From Methylocystis sp. IM3 (GTDB lineage Bacteria > Pseudomonadota > Alphaproteobacteria > Rhizobiales > Beijerinckiaceae): DNA of 64,000 nt. The DNA lies in the NCBI RefSeq assembly GCF_038070105.1, contig NZ_JBBPBZ010000001.1, positions 186,001 to 250,000 on the forward strand. Direction: 5' to 3'. Positions 17,612-26,095 of this stretch are shown one piece after another; the stretch's first letter is position 1; every line of letters starts with the position of its first letter. Position numbers and translations under genes: made by a program. Below the pieces are notes generated by a model, which worked only from the letters and a program-made list of their open reading frames with translations, made no database searches and was not told the origin of the DNA.

Positions 17612-18333
17612 TTACTTTCTCCTTCGTCATCAGGAGCCACATAGAGAACCGACCCGCCGATCCACTGCTGGTCTCTCGCCGAACGGCTCTTTCCGACTGG
17701 CGGCGTCTCGCCTTCTGAGGCTTCCTGAGCGTTCCGGCTCGCCTCGGGGCCGCGCTTTCCGCGCCGCGCCGAGAAATCGCCAAGCCCGTAATATTGATTC
17801 GTCACGGCGGCCACGTAGCGAACCGTTTCAGAGTTCGCCGGCACGCCCTTCGCCTGATAGACGCGCTCGCTGCCGGCGTTGTAGGCGGCGGCGACGAGCA
17901 TCATGTTTCCCTGGAACTGGACGACAAGGTCCTTCAGGAACAGCATCGACCCGCGGACATTCTCGAGGGGATTGCAAATGTCCACGACGCCATATTGGGC
18001 GGCTGTCTGCGGCATGAGCATCATCGGCCCGCGTGCGCCCCTCGGGGAATTGAGATTGGCGCCGTTTGACGATTCCTGGTCGAGAATCGCGAGAGCAAGC
18101 TTCTCGTCGACTCCCGCGCGCCGCGCCTCGGTTTGAACAAGGCCTCGCAGGCTTTGCGAATCCATCTCGGCCGCGCAGGCTCCTGATTCGGCATCCTCTG
18201 TCGGCAGGCTCCGCGGCGCGTCTGAGGCCCGCGCCAAGGCGACCCTTACAACTCCCCTTGGCGCGGGCTTTCGCTCGTCGGCGGCCGCGATCGCGGGAAA
18301 AAGACAGAGGATGAGGAGGAGCGCAATGCGCAT
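17608..18333 (-). CDS. virB1: VirB1 lytic transglycosylase
   Basis: Periplasmic muramidase that opens the wall for T4SS assembly. 241 residues. Signal peptide MRIALLLILCLFPAIAA; SLT domain with the catalytic Glu in ILDQESSNGANL, then RGARGPMMLMPQTA, and AAYNAG. The C-terminal tail (about 180-241) is hydrophilic and possibly cleaved, as the VirB1 C terminus is in Agrobacterium. It is the first gene of the operon; start ATG 18333 gives a proper signal peptide with AGGGAA upstream, while the frame continues 18 residues further without support. Confidence 0.93.
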   Translation of the reverse strand: MRIALLLILCLFPAIAAADERKPAPRGVVRVALARASDAPRSLPTEDAESGACAAEMDSQSLRGLVQTEARRAGVDEKLALAILDQESSNGANLNSPRGARGPMMLMPQTAAQYGVVDICNPLENVRGSMLFLKDLVVQFQGNMMLVAAAYNAGSERVYQAKGVPANSETVRYVAAVTNQYYGLGDFSARRGKRGPEASRNAQEASEGETPPVGKSRSARDQQWIGGSVLYVAPDDEGESK

Positions 18334-18483
18334 CGGGCAATTCCCTGGTGAGTGACTCCCTCTTAACAAAATATAATAAATTGGCAACAGACAAAATCTG
18401 CGATATGAAAACGACTGAAAATATTGGGAACGTCACGAGCGATCGGAAGCATTCCACGCAAGTGCCCGAGAGAGAGCGCCGCC
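18334..18483. promoter_or_regulatory. AT-rich divergent promoter region of virB operon and secreted module
   Basis: The 150 bases between virB1 (minus) and the first plus-strand gene are strikingly AT-rich against GC-rich surroundings, with TATAAT at 18372-18377 on the plus strand and TTGTCT followed by TATATT/TATTTT on the minus strand. This is the only gap before virB1 and the natural place for the operon promoter. Exact -35/-10 pairs cannot be fixed by eye. Confidence 0.5.
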
Positions 18484-18822
18484 ATGAAGCATCTCCATGA
18501 CAGCCAGTACGTCTTCCTTGAACCGATTCGGCCTCCTTTCCCGTTTCTGATCCTCTTAGGAGTCTCGGTGGTTGTCGTCTCGCTGGCGGCCGAATGGCTA
18601 AACAGTCTTCCTGTCCAATTTGTCGGTCCGATTCTCTATCCGATCGAGCGCATATTGAACTCAGCCCTCTTTCCGGAGGCGCAAACCCCGCTGCGTCCCA
18701 ACGGTTCGGCGCTGCTGGTGCTGCTTCCCACGCTCGCTCTCTTCGCCGCGATCTATTTTTCCGCCCGCGGAATGTTTCGGGCCGCTATGCGCGTTCTCCG
18801 GCCTTTCGTCGGGCGTCGCTGA
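18484..18822 (+). CDS. Small membrane protein, first gene of divergent module
   Basis: 112 residues with two hydrophobic segments (about 19-38 and 74-93) and a basic C terminus ending RPFVGRR. No family recognised; the form suggests a two-pass inner-membrane protein. Start ATG 18484 has GAGAGAG upstream. The stop overlaps the next ATG as TGATG, so the two are translationally coupled. Being divergent from virB1 across a shared promoter region, it may be an accessory to the secretion system or an entry-exclusion type protein; that is inference. Confidence 0.7.
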   Translation: MKHLHDSQYVFLEPIRPPFPFLILLGVSVVVVSLAAEWLNSLPVQFVGPILYPIERILNSALFPEAQTPLRPNGSALLVLLPTLALFAAIYFSARGMFRAAMRVLRPFVGRR

Positions 18823-19436
18823 TGCGCGCATTGCTCTCGTCGATCCTGGCGGCTGGGTTTGTCTTGCTGTCCGCGACGGTCTCGGCCGAATCCTTCACGC
18901 CGGACCCGGAGCGCTGGCGCGCGGTCGCCTATTCCGACCTTCGCCTTCCCCGGGGAGAAGCGGAGTCATACGCTTCGATCTGGCAGGATCGGCTCGACGA
19001 GAGCAATTCGAAGCCGCCGCCGGCGCCCCTTCCGGGGCGTCCGCTCACGGACCCCTCGCTCAGCTACGCCGTCGGCAATCGCGGCGCCTCGGAATGGCAC
19101 TTCACGATCAACTTCCAAACCAAGCTCGCCGCCCTGACCGTACTCGACGCGCCCAATGTTTGCACGGACGAATACCCCTCCCCGGCAGTGGGCGTGAAAA
19201 TCAAAGTCTGTCCAATGCGACTCGCAATGTTCGAGGCGGACCGCTACGCACTCGTGATAGACGGGGCCGCCTGCTTTCTCGAAAAGCAGCCGCAAGCGCC
19301 GATCGAAGATTCGTCTGCGACGCGCACTGAGATCTCCTACGACGTCGCCGCGCGCGCCTTCAAAATCCGCTACACGGTTTCGCATGTGGAAATTCCCCAA
19401 TGTGGCCAAACCGTGCCTCTTCACCCTACGAATTAG
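18822..19436 (+). CDS. Secreted protein of unknown function, four cysteines
   Basis: 204 residues with a clear signal peptide (MRALLSSILAAGFVLLSATVSA). The mature part has a beta-rich middle (WHFTINFQTKLAALTVLD) and cysteines in NVCTDE, KVCPMR, AACFLE and PQCGQ, likely forming two disulfides in the periplasm. The phrase C...CPxR recurs in the next secreted protein, suggesting distant relation. No enzyme motif is visible. A 226-base gap without a gene follows. Confidence 0.7.
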   Translation: MRALLSSILAAGFVLLSATVSAESFTPDPERWRAVAYSDLRLPRGEAESYASIWQDRLDESNSKPPPAPLPGRPLTDPSLSYAVGNRGASEWHFTINFQTKLAALTVLDAPNVCTDEYPSPAVGVKIKVCPMRLAMFEADRYALVIDGAACFLEKQPQAPIEDSSATRTEISYDVAARAFKIRYTVSHVEIPQCGQTVPLHPTN

Positions 19437-19661
19437 CGCCAAGATCCCTCGGAGCCCCCAATGTCAGAGCGACGCCTCTTCTCTTCGCCGTTGATCCGAG
19501 CGCTACGGTTTACGGCGCAGCCGCTTGCCTGCTTGCGTCAAGCGGAAAAGCAGTTTGCGCGGGCGGACCCTCTGCTTTTCCGGCGGCGCTTCGCGTCTTT
19601 GACGCGGGCGCCCGTCCCCGTCTTTCGTATCGATCAGGCCTATCATGCGAAGGAGCTTTTC

Positions 19662-20183
19662 ATGCGCGCCGCCCTCATTCTCGCGGTGCTCGCCCCGCTT
19701 TCCGCCAGCGCTGAGAAAGCGATCTCGCATCGGCTCATGGCGCAGACGTTCTCCTTGACCGACTCGAACCTGCAAGCGCGCATTTGGTCGGATCAAGTTC
19801 CGGAGATGCTCAAGTTTCGCAAATATCTGCACTCGACGCCGGACGGCGCAGATAAGCCGCTTATCGGCGTCGTCTACACCACGAGCTTCCAGGTCGAAGG
19901 AAAACAGATCGTCGTCTCCGTCATCAACAACAATTGCGCCAACGCTGGCGGCGTTCCGAACCTGCTTTTTTGTCCCACGCGGGTGGTGAGCCTCTCAGGC
20001 GGGAAGCTCGAAGTGCTCGGCGACATCCCCGACCTACTTGTCACCGTTTTCGAAGCCGACGCTCCTCAAAATCCCGGGAAGGCGACGATTGCGACGTACG
20101 ATCCGCAGACCCATCAAATCACCTTCGCTAACGTCGATGGTAACGAGAGGACAGAACCCTCTCAAAAGGTCGTCGTGAGATAG
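19662..20183 (+). CDS. Secreted protein of unknown function, related to neighbour
   Basis: 173 residues: signal peptide MRAALILAVLAPLSASA, then a mature part with TTSFQVEGKQIVVSVINNNC and LLFCPTRVVSL. The Cys...CPxR spacing and general beta character resemble the preceding secreted protein, but similarity is slight. AAGGAG lies 7 bases before the chosen ATG; the frame opens 67 residues earlier, where no signal peptide could work. It precedes the muramidase-like gene by 12 bases. Confidence 0.7.
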   Translation: MRAALILAVLAPLSASAEKAISHRLMAQTFSLTDSNLQARIWSDQVPEMLKFRKYLHSTPDGADKPLIGVVYTTSFQVEGKQIVVSVINNNCANAGGVPNLLFCPTRVVSLSGGKLEVLGDIPDLLVTVFEADAPQNPGKATIATYDPQTHQITFANVDGNERTEPSQKVVVR

Positions 20184-20195
20184 CTCTATATCGGA

Positions 20196-20957
20196 ATGAG
20201 CAAAATGAGAGCGTCAACACTTCTTGCATGCGCTATCGCCGTCGTTCTCTCAGGTTCTGAGCTCGCCTTCGCGGATTGTCAGTCCGGCAGCGCGTCGGAC
20301 GTCGCCCAAAACATCCAAAACTGCCCTTCGGCGAACAACGCGCTGAAAAATAACGCCTGCAATTTCGGGGGCGCCGCGATCGCCGAATCCGGCGGCAACA
20401 CCTGCGCTTCGAACGGGAACAATTTCGGCGTATTGCAGCTGACGCGCTCCAATCTTACGAACACCGGCTACTCGCCAAGCCAGTACCTGAATCTTTCGGC
20501 TCAGCAGCAAGTCTGCATTTGGGCGCAACAGGTCGGCAACTCCAACACCAGCGGCGCCTATCAGACGCTCTCCAACAGCGGCAGTGTCAACGGGACCCCG
20601 GTAACCGCCGGGATGCTCGCGGCCTGTTTCCAATTTGGCCCGCTGATTTGCAAAAACGACCTCGCTTTCATGCAGGCAAACGGCGGCGCTTGCCCTTCAA
20701 TCGGTAATGGCGGAGTCAGAGCCAGCGGCCAAACCCTTGCCGATGGCGGCGCGAACCTCGACGGAAACAATCAAAGCATTTGTTCCTGGGGACAGTCGAT
20801 CCAAAACAAGATCAACCAGGCCGCAGCGACGTGCAACGCTCCAAACGGTTCGGGCGACGGCGGAACCAACTGCCCGGGCGGCGGGACCAAGCCCGGCGGT
20901 GTCATTCCGCCGTCTCCGGGCAATGCGCCGGTTTCGTTACCAGCAAACCTCGCGTAG
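20196..20957 (+). CDS. Secreted muramidase-like protein with Pro/Gly-rich tail
   Basis: 253 residues. A signal peptide precedes a Cys-rich domain with IAESGGNTCASNGNNFGVLQLT, which matches the layout of lysozyme/SLT-fold enzymes: Glu followed by Ser-Gly-Gly-Asn and then a Gly-Val-Leu-Gln core. Later comes QQQVCIWAQQVGNSN and a low-complexity C terminus rich in Gly, Asn and Pro. About ten cysteines suggest a disulfide-stabilised periplasmic or exported enzyme. Since VirB1 is already encoded next door, this could be a second wall-opening enzyme or a delivered effector. Lysozyme-fold assignment is by motif only. Confidence 0.6.
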   Translation: MSKMRASTLLACAIAVVLSGSELAFADCQSGSASDVAQNIQNCPSANNALKNNACNFGGAAIAESGGNTCASNGNNFGVLQLTRSNLTNTGYSPSQYLNLSAQQQVCIWAQQVGNSNTSGAYQTLSNSGSVNGTPVTAGMLAACFQFGPLICKNDLAFMQANGGACPSIGNGGVRASGQTLADGGANLDGNNQSICSWGQSIQNKINQAAATCNAPNGSGDGGTNCPGGGTKPGGVIPPSPGNAPVSLPANLA

Positions 20958-20970
20958 GAGCGCTCAGCGC

Positions 20971-21576
20971 ATGCCTCTCGCCCGCCTTGGCCTTACTTGG
21001 GGACCACTACTCGGCGCATTCGCGGTAATCGCAGCCTCGACTTCCGACGCTCAACAGGCGGGGCCAGCGAACGGAGCTGTTCCAGTAGCTCCGGCGTCAA
21101 AGAATGCGCCGCTTCCCGTCTTCGACGTCCCCTCAGCGGGGGTGCAATTCCAAACGGGAGACACCTGGACTCAAGGCGGGCAGACCTTCCGGCTCTATGC
21201 GGTCCAGTCCTGCATTCGCGGAACGACCTTCACCAATGTTGCCGGCATAAAGCGCGATTGCGGAGAAGCCTCGATTGGGTATTTCGCCGCGCTGATCAAA
21301 GACGCCAAACTTCGATGCACCGCGCTTGCACAGTCGGGCTCGGTCAACTTCGCCGTCTGCGCCGCCCATATTGGCGGACAGACACTCGACCTCGGCACGA
21401 TCCTTATCACGCAGGGCTTCGCCTTCGCCGCCACCGATCCCCGCGGGAAACCTGTAAACTTCCAATACGCCGTTGCAGAGGGCGATGCGCACAAAAATAG
21501 GCGTGGCCTCTGGGCTTCGCCCGATCTGCCTCACCCCTCGGCCATCCTTAGAAGCGCCTACCAGAAATCCAATTGA
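20971..21576 (+). CDS. Secreted staphylococcal-nuclease-fold protein, probably non-catalytic
   Basis: 201 residues, signal peptide then an SNase-like domain from about residue 55: TGDTWTQGGQTFRLYAV, RDCGEASIGYFAALI, LDLGTILITQGFAFA and GLWASPDLPHP, the usual landmarks of Gram-negative thermonuclease homologues. The Asp of GDT and the Arg of FRL are kept, but the Asp/Glu after the FRL strand (family DAPE; here QSCIRG) and the Arg of DRYGR (here SGSVNF) appear absent, so cleavage activity is doubtful. GGAG precedes the ATG, 13 bases after the previous stop. Last gene of the divergent module. Confidence 0.7.
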   Translation: MPLARLGLTWGPLLGAFAVIAASTSDAQQAGPANGAVPVAPASKNAPLPVFDVPSAGVQFQTGDTWTQGGQTFRLYAVQSCIRGTTFTNVAGIKRDCGEASIGYFAALIKDAKLRCTALAQSGSVNFAVCAAHIGGQTLDLGTILITQGFAFAATDPRGKPVNFQYAVAEGDAHKNRRGLWASPDLPHPSAILRSAYQKSN

Positions 21577-21589
21577 CCCGCCTGCGCGA

Positions 21590-21815
21590 TGAATTCCTCA
21601 TCTCGACCTACCGTCGACACGAAGTATCCTCGTGCCCAAAAATCCTGCCCAACGAACCCGCCCTTCCGCTCCGCGTAAACCCGCGAGATGGATCGCGCCC
21701 GCATCCTTGATATACCCAACCACTTGAGACACCGAATATTTCGGCGGATCCGATCATCATGTGCACGTAATCGGGCATCAAATGCCCCTCCTCGATCCAG
21801 CTCTCCTTGTGTGGA
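21590..21815 (-). pseudogene. IS200/IS605-type TnpA remnant
   Basis: Read on the minus strand with one frame change, this gives EEGHLMPDYVHMMI, then PPKYSVSQVVGYIK and YAERKGGFVGQDFWARGYFVSTVGRD, the C-terminal half of a Y1 (HUH) IS200-like transposase. A small deletion near HLARVYAER breaks the frame and the N-terminal half is missing. No ends recognised. Confidence 0.7.
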
Positions 21816-21909
21816 GCTATGGAGGAATCTGGGTGATGACGGCGTGAGGAAGGCGACGTAACGGGATTGGTGACCAAACCTGCCCGAACCTCCCGAGGAG
21901 CGTTACGCC

Positions 21910-22015
21910 ATGACTGAGAATAATGTTGTTGCCCTCCATGAGAAATCGACGACCCGCTCACGGAAATTCTTCGTTCCGGCGCGAAGCGGTTGATACTCTG
22001 AGCGACTTGATCACT
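21910..22015 (+). pseudogene. IS256-family transposase 5' remnant
   Basis: An ATG opens MTENNVVAL and, after a frame change, continues DDPLTEILRSGAKRLI, the standard N terminus of IS256-type (mutator) transposases. The frame then stops and the rest of the gene is missing. From 22016 to 22287 nothing recognisable is seen. Confidence 0.6.
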
Positions 22016-22287
22016 CGGTGAAATAATCTCCGGCTCAGATGCAGCTCGCTGAGGCTGCTGAGCTATCGCTCTCAACTGCCAAGAGTTGAAACGGGCGCTG
22101 GCGCTAACGCTTCCGCCGACGCCATCCCGCGCCGCTTTCGATTGTGCGAAGTAGTTTGTGAGGGCGAAACGTCTTCATATGGGAGGGGGTGAGCTCGTGC
22201 GATGCGGCGAGACCAGCACCCCTCTACCCCGTGAGCGCATTGAACCGCCGACGGGTGAGTTGCAGGTGGAGCATGTCAGCGTCCGTT

Positions 22288-23478
22288 TCAAAGATGCGCC
22301 GGGCCGACGCCCGCGCCTGGATAGCAGGTGAAGATCGTCGGTGAGAGGCCCGTTGCCGCCGCGTATGCCGGGCCGACGACAGCGGTGAAGTCCTTGGCCG
22401 TCTCGGTCGACACGAGACTGACCGTGCAGCCGCCAAAGCCGCCTCCGGTCATGCGCGCGCCATAAACGCCGGGGGCCTTGCGGGCCAACTCGACCATGAC
22501 ATCGAGTTCCCTGCAGCTTACACTATAATCGTCGCGCAGGCTCTCGTGAGAGGCGTTCATCAGCTTGCCTGCCGTGACGAAATCTCGGGCTTCGAGCGCC
22601 AGCACCGCGTCGATCACGCGCGCATTCTCGTTGACGACGTGACGAGCGCGCTTATAGATCAGCTCAGGCAAAAGCCCGGCGTGCTCGCGGAGCTGCGTGA
22701 GGTTTACGTCACGCAACGTGAAAACGCCTGTGATCTTGGTTGAAAGAAGCGCGACGGCGTCTTCGCAGTCCTTGCGCCGCTGGTTGAATTCGCTGCGGGC
22801 GAGTTCATGATGCACCATCGTATTGCAGATGATGATGCGGATGGCGGGATCAATGGGAATTGGTCGTGCCTCCAGGCTGCGGCAGTCTAAAAGCAGCGCC
22901 GTACCCTCGACGCCATGGCAGGAAATGAACTGATCCATGATGCCGGAATGCGTGCCGACGAATTCATTTTCAGCGTGCTGACAGACTTGAGCGAGCTTCA
23001 GCCGGTCGATGGTCTGGTCGGAGATACTCAGCAAGGCATATCCAAAGCCAACTTCAAGCGCGGCGGAGGCGGAGAGACCGGAACCGATCGGAAGCGTGCT
23101 CAGCACGGCGACGTCCGCGCCATTCAGACAATAGCGAGAGTTCATCAGTCCCACGGCGACACCCCTAATATAGTCGCTCCAATCGTGCGCGGGCTGCTGA
23201 GGTTGATCGAGATCGAAGGTTAAATCCGAGTCGAAATTGACCGAGTGAACCTGGATCAAATTGTCTTCCCGCGGCGCAATGGCGATGAAAGTTGCGAGAT
23301 CGAGCGCCGCTGGCAGCACGAAGCCTCCATTGTAGTCTGTGTGGCCACCGATCAGATTGACGCGCCCGGGGGCACGGAACAATTCCGGCTCGCGCCCGAA
23401 ACGGCGTTTGAACAATGAAGGCAAATTGCTGGCGTCACGTGTTGACATCTCGGTCGTTTCTCGTCGAGTTTTAGTCAT
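22288..23478 (-). CDS. galK: Galactokinase-like GHMP kinase
   Basis: GHMP-superfamily kinase, 396 residues (or 386 from an ATG at 23448); E. coli GalK has 382. Clear GalK features: FRAPGRVNLIG near the start, the phosphate loop LPIGSGLSASAALEV, catalytic Asp in GIMDQF, and the C-terminal GGGFGGCTVSL. One deviation is strong: the family motif GEHTDYN reads GGHTDYN, so the Glu that contacts galactose is Gly (codon 23344-23346). It may have shifted substrate or lost activity. No galT or galE lies nearby; a GAPDH pseudogene is upstream on the same strand. The frame is open to 23808 but the extra residues resemble nothing. Confidence 0.88.
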   Translation of the reverse strand: MTKTRRETTEMSTRDASNLPSLFKRRFGREPELFRAPGRVNLIGGHTDYNGGFVLPAALDLATFIAIAPREDNLIQVHSVNFDSDLTFDLDQPQQPAHDWSDYIRGVAVGLMNSRYCLNGADVAVLSTLPIGSGLSASAALEVGFGYALLSISDQTIDRLKLAQVCQHAENEFVGTHSGIMDQFISCHGVEGTALLLDCRSLEARPIPIDPAIRIIICNTMVHHELARSEFNQRRKDCEDAVALLSTKITGVFTLRDVNLTQLREHAGLLPELIYKRARHVVNENARVIDAVLALEARDFVTAGKLMNASHESLRDDYSVSCRELDVMVELARKAPGVYGARMTGGGFGGCTVSLVSTETAKDFTAVVGPAYAAATGLSPTIFTCYPGAGVGPAHL

Positions 23479-23826
23479 TACCTGCCAAATTCTTGTGTCG
23501 AGACGTCGCTTGCGATCTGAGCATGGGGGCCGGGTGGTCGTCGCAACATCGAATTGCAAAGTGGGCCAGTCAGCGCGTTTCTGCACTTTGGCGACGTGGC
23601 TCCATATAGTATGGCGTGACGCATGTGGAAGTATATGGCCCCGCCCGATTGCAACGGCTTTGACAGGCTCAGTTTCGTGCTCTCCCACCTTAAAACGGTC
23701 TAAAGACATTGGCTCTTGCCATGCCAGTCCACATACCAGGTTCGAGAAGGCAAGGAGCAATCGTTTGTTGTCACTCACGACGGCAACCTTATCCGCCAGT
23801 TTAATCACGACTCCGCTCCGCTCGCC

Positions 23827-24260
23827 TCAGCGCGTCGCCGCCCTCATGCCCTCGCGGACCATTTGCGAAGCGTAACCCCATTCGTTGTCGGACCAGGCCA
23901 TCACCTTGACCAGAACGCGGTCGACGACCTGCGTCATAGTGACGTTGACCAAGGAACCGTGCGAGTCCTTGATGACGTCGGACGAAACGATGGGGTCGTG
24001 CGTGACGCCGAGCACGTCCACATAGCGATTGCTTTTCGCCTCCCTCCTCGAAGATGCCGTTGACCTCGCCGAGGCAGTCTCCCTTTTGGTGAGCATGGTC
24101 ACGTCAGCAATCGAGCCGACCGGCGCGGCCTCGCGGATTGCAATGCCATCGAACCGGCCCTCGTATTGCGGCAGAGCCTTGGTTGTCGTCTTTGCCGCGC
24201 GCCGGTCGTGGTCAGCACGATATTGACGGGTTGCGAGGCAGTGTAAGCGTGCATGGTCGT
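23827..24260 (-). pseudogene. GAPDH pseudogene, C-terminal part
   Basis: Broken glyceraldehyde-3-phosphate dehydrogenase. The last 60 codons are intact and typical (RYVDVLGVTHDPIVSSDVIK, VKVMAWSDNEWGYASQMVRE). Upstream, pieces of the same protein occur in changing frames: MHAYTASQ near 24250, then PQYEGRFDGIAI and VTMLTKRETAS. About 20 codons after TASQ are deleted, at least two frameshifts are present, and the NAD domain with the catalytic Cys is gone. The 23479-23826 stretch between it and galK shows no other gene. Confidence 0.85.
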
Positions 24261-24465
24261 CGCCCGCGGATTCTCCGGCCGCTTATCATTGCTCATAGGC
24301 GGACGCCCTTGAGGTCGGAATGTAAGGCGGGGTGTTTCCGGACATATTCAGGCGACAGCTCGGCTCGTCTCTTCAGATCCTGGGGCGGCCGCTTTCCTTT
24401 CGCTGCTGCGCTTCTTCCGCAGCTTGGGAGGCGAGGCGGAGTTTTTTAGCGGCAATAAAGGCAAT

Positions 24466-24492
24466 AAAAAAGCCCGCCCCAGACGGACAGGC
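24466..24492 (-). terminator. Candidate intrinsic terminator (minus strand)
   Basis: On the minus strand GCCTG pairs with CGGGC across an 11-base loop, followed at once by six T (24471-24466). No intact minus-strand gene lies just upstream of it, so it probably belonged to a lost gene. The rest of 24261-24847 holds nothing recognisable. Confidence 0.4.
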
Positions 24493-24847
24493 TGATTTGA
24501 CGTCGGAACATTGGCACGATTTTCAACCACGCGATAGCTGGGAATTAGACGTAATTTGAACGGTCTAGACGCACCCGCCTGATTCTGCCCAGCGTGTAAA
24601 AATCCGTGCGCGCGCGCCGTTGTTGCCGTAGAAACCACAAGTATCTCTGGCGAGACATGAAGATAAAATTCACCCCAGCAGCATGCGGGGTCTTGTTGGC
24701 CAGCGTCCCCGCCAGCCACACCCGGCGTGGCGTGCTGCAACCTCGCATCGCCGGGTGTCCTCTGTCATGGGGAAGATGGCTCGGATAGCAAGTCGCGGAT
24801 TCCCCAACTGGCGGTGTTTGACGCGCCGCTGTGAAAAACATGGGCAC

Positions 24848-25749
24848 TAATACCAACCCGCACTGATCAGAACCGATATGCCCAGTCACGCATGCCGATG
24901 GACATGATGCGCCATGGCTGGTCGGTGAGGTTTGTCCAGGCTGCGCAGCAGTGGTCGACGATGTCGTCGTAGCCGGTGAACAGGCGGTTTGAGAGCCAGT
25001 TGTCGCGCATGAACTGCCAGACGTTCTCCTGCGGGTTCAGCTTCGGACATTTGGCCGGCAGCGGCAGGATCGTGACGTTGTGCGGAACGTCGAGCTTGTC
25101 CGTCATGTGCAATCCGGCCTGATCGAGCATCAGCACGGCGTGACGCCCGGGCGCGACGTGTCTGGCCATTTCGGCAAGGTGCAGGTTAATCGCATATGTG
25201 TCGCATCTGGGCAGGACGAGCGCCGCGCCCTTGCCCTCCTTCCGCGCGATCGCGCCGAAAGTAGAGGTCGACGCCGTGCGCTGATCTTTTCGGGGCGCTG
25301 GGGTGGCAGAGATCGACGATCCGCCAGCGCACGACGCCATGGACCGCCGGGATCGGCCCGTCTTCGACGATGCGCGCCAGAGCGGTCCGATGCGTGTCCT
25401 GCATCAGATACGCCGGCCCCGGCGCCTTGCGGTCGAGGAGGCCGCCCGGCCCATGGGCGCTGAAGCGCAAAACCCAGTCGCGCACGATTTGCTGCAGCGT
25501 CACGCCGCCGATCCTGGCGGCTTCGCTGCGCGGCGCTCCCTCGTAGATCGCAGCCAGCGCCAGCAGCCGCCGCGCCTGCGGCCCATCCCTGGAGCCGCGG
25601 GCCAGCGCCCGAAGCCGATCCGCATCGAAATCGCCCCGCAACCGCACCGCCGCAGCCATGACGAACCTCCATCGGTTCATCACAGGGGCTCACATATTTC
25701 CCGATTCGGGAATCGGCAGTGGAGTCACGCCCCGCGCCGGTTGGTATTA
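24848..25749 (-). mobile_element. IS630-family element with internal deletion
   Basis: Ends are matching inverted repeats: TAATACCAACCCG at 24848-24860 and its complement CCGGTTGGTATTA at 25737-25749 (12 of 13 bases). The outer TA on each side fits the TA target preference of IS630. Length ~0.9 kb is shorter than full-length members because the transposase middle is missing. Confidence 0.8.
24867..25659 (-). pseudogene. IS630 transposase, internally deleted
   Basis: The N-terminal helix-turn-helix half (RRLLALAAIYEGAPRSEAARIG to VVRWRIVDLC) is intact from ATG 25659, and the C-terminal DDE half (STFGAIARKEGKGAALVLP, HAVLMLDQAGLH, LNPQENVWQFMRDNWLSNR) is intact to 24867, but they lie in different frames. 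The join near 25300 lacks roughly 80-90 codons, including the first catalytic Asp. It cannot make active transposase alone. Confidence 0.85.
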
Positions 25750-26095
25750 CAGAGTGCGTCGTCGACATTTGGGAATGAATACGACGTGATATTTACAGTC
25801 CCACTTTGGGTGGCTTAAGCTCCTATACTCGTCCATCGCGGGTTTTCCTCATCGTGTGCGTGGCGGCTCACGACCAGAAATTTCGTCGGTGGAATCCAGT
25901 AAACGTCAAACTCCTACTGTCACCCCGCCAAAGCCAGTAGGACTCTCACTGCGTTTTAGCGAGACGTTGACCATACCGATCCTTAGTCGACAATGACAGA
26001 TTGGCGCGAGACGTTGGGCGTTCCGCATGGTGATTGGAGCGTGCCGAGGCGAGCCCGGGGATGGACGAGGGCCGGCCAAGGTTTTTGTGGCAAAA
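25750..26095. other. Gene-free stretch
   Basis: Between the IS630 end and the cupin gene. No frame with a family signature or ribosome-binding site; no clear repeats. Confidence 0.4.

Noticed and set aside
17301..17783. Upstream extension of virB3 to 259 codons
   Set aside because: It overlaps virB2 and virB1 in another frame, and VirB3 begins at the ATG at 17300.
23479..23808. Upstream extension of galK
   Set aside because: Residues before the ATG at 23478 show no GHMP-kinase similarity and GalK length is already complete.
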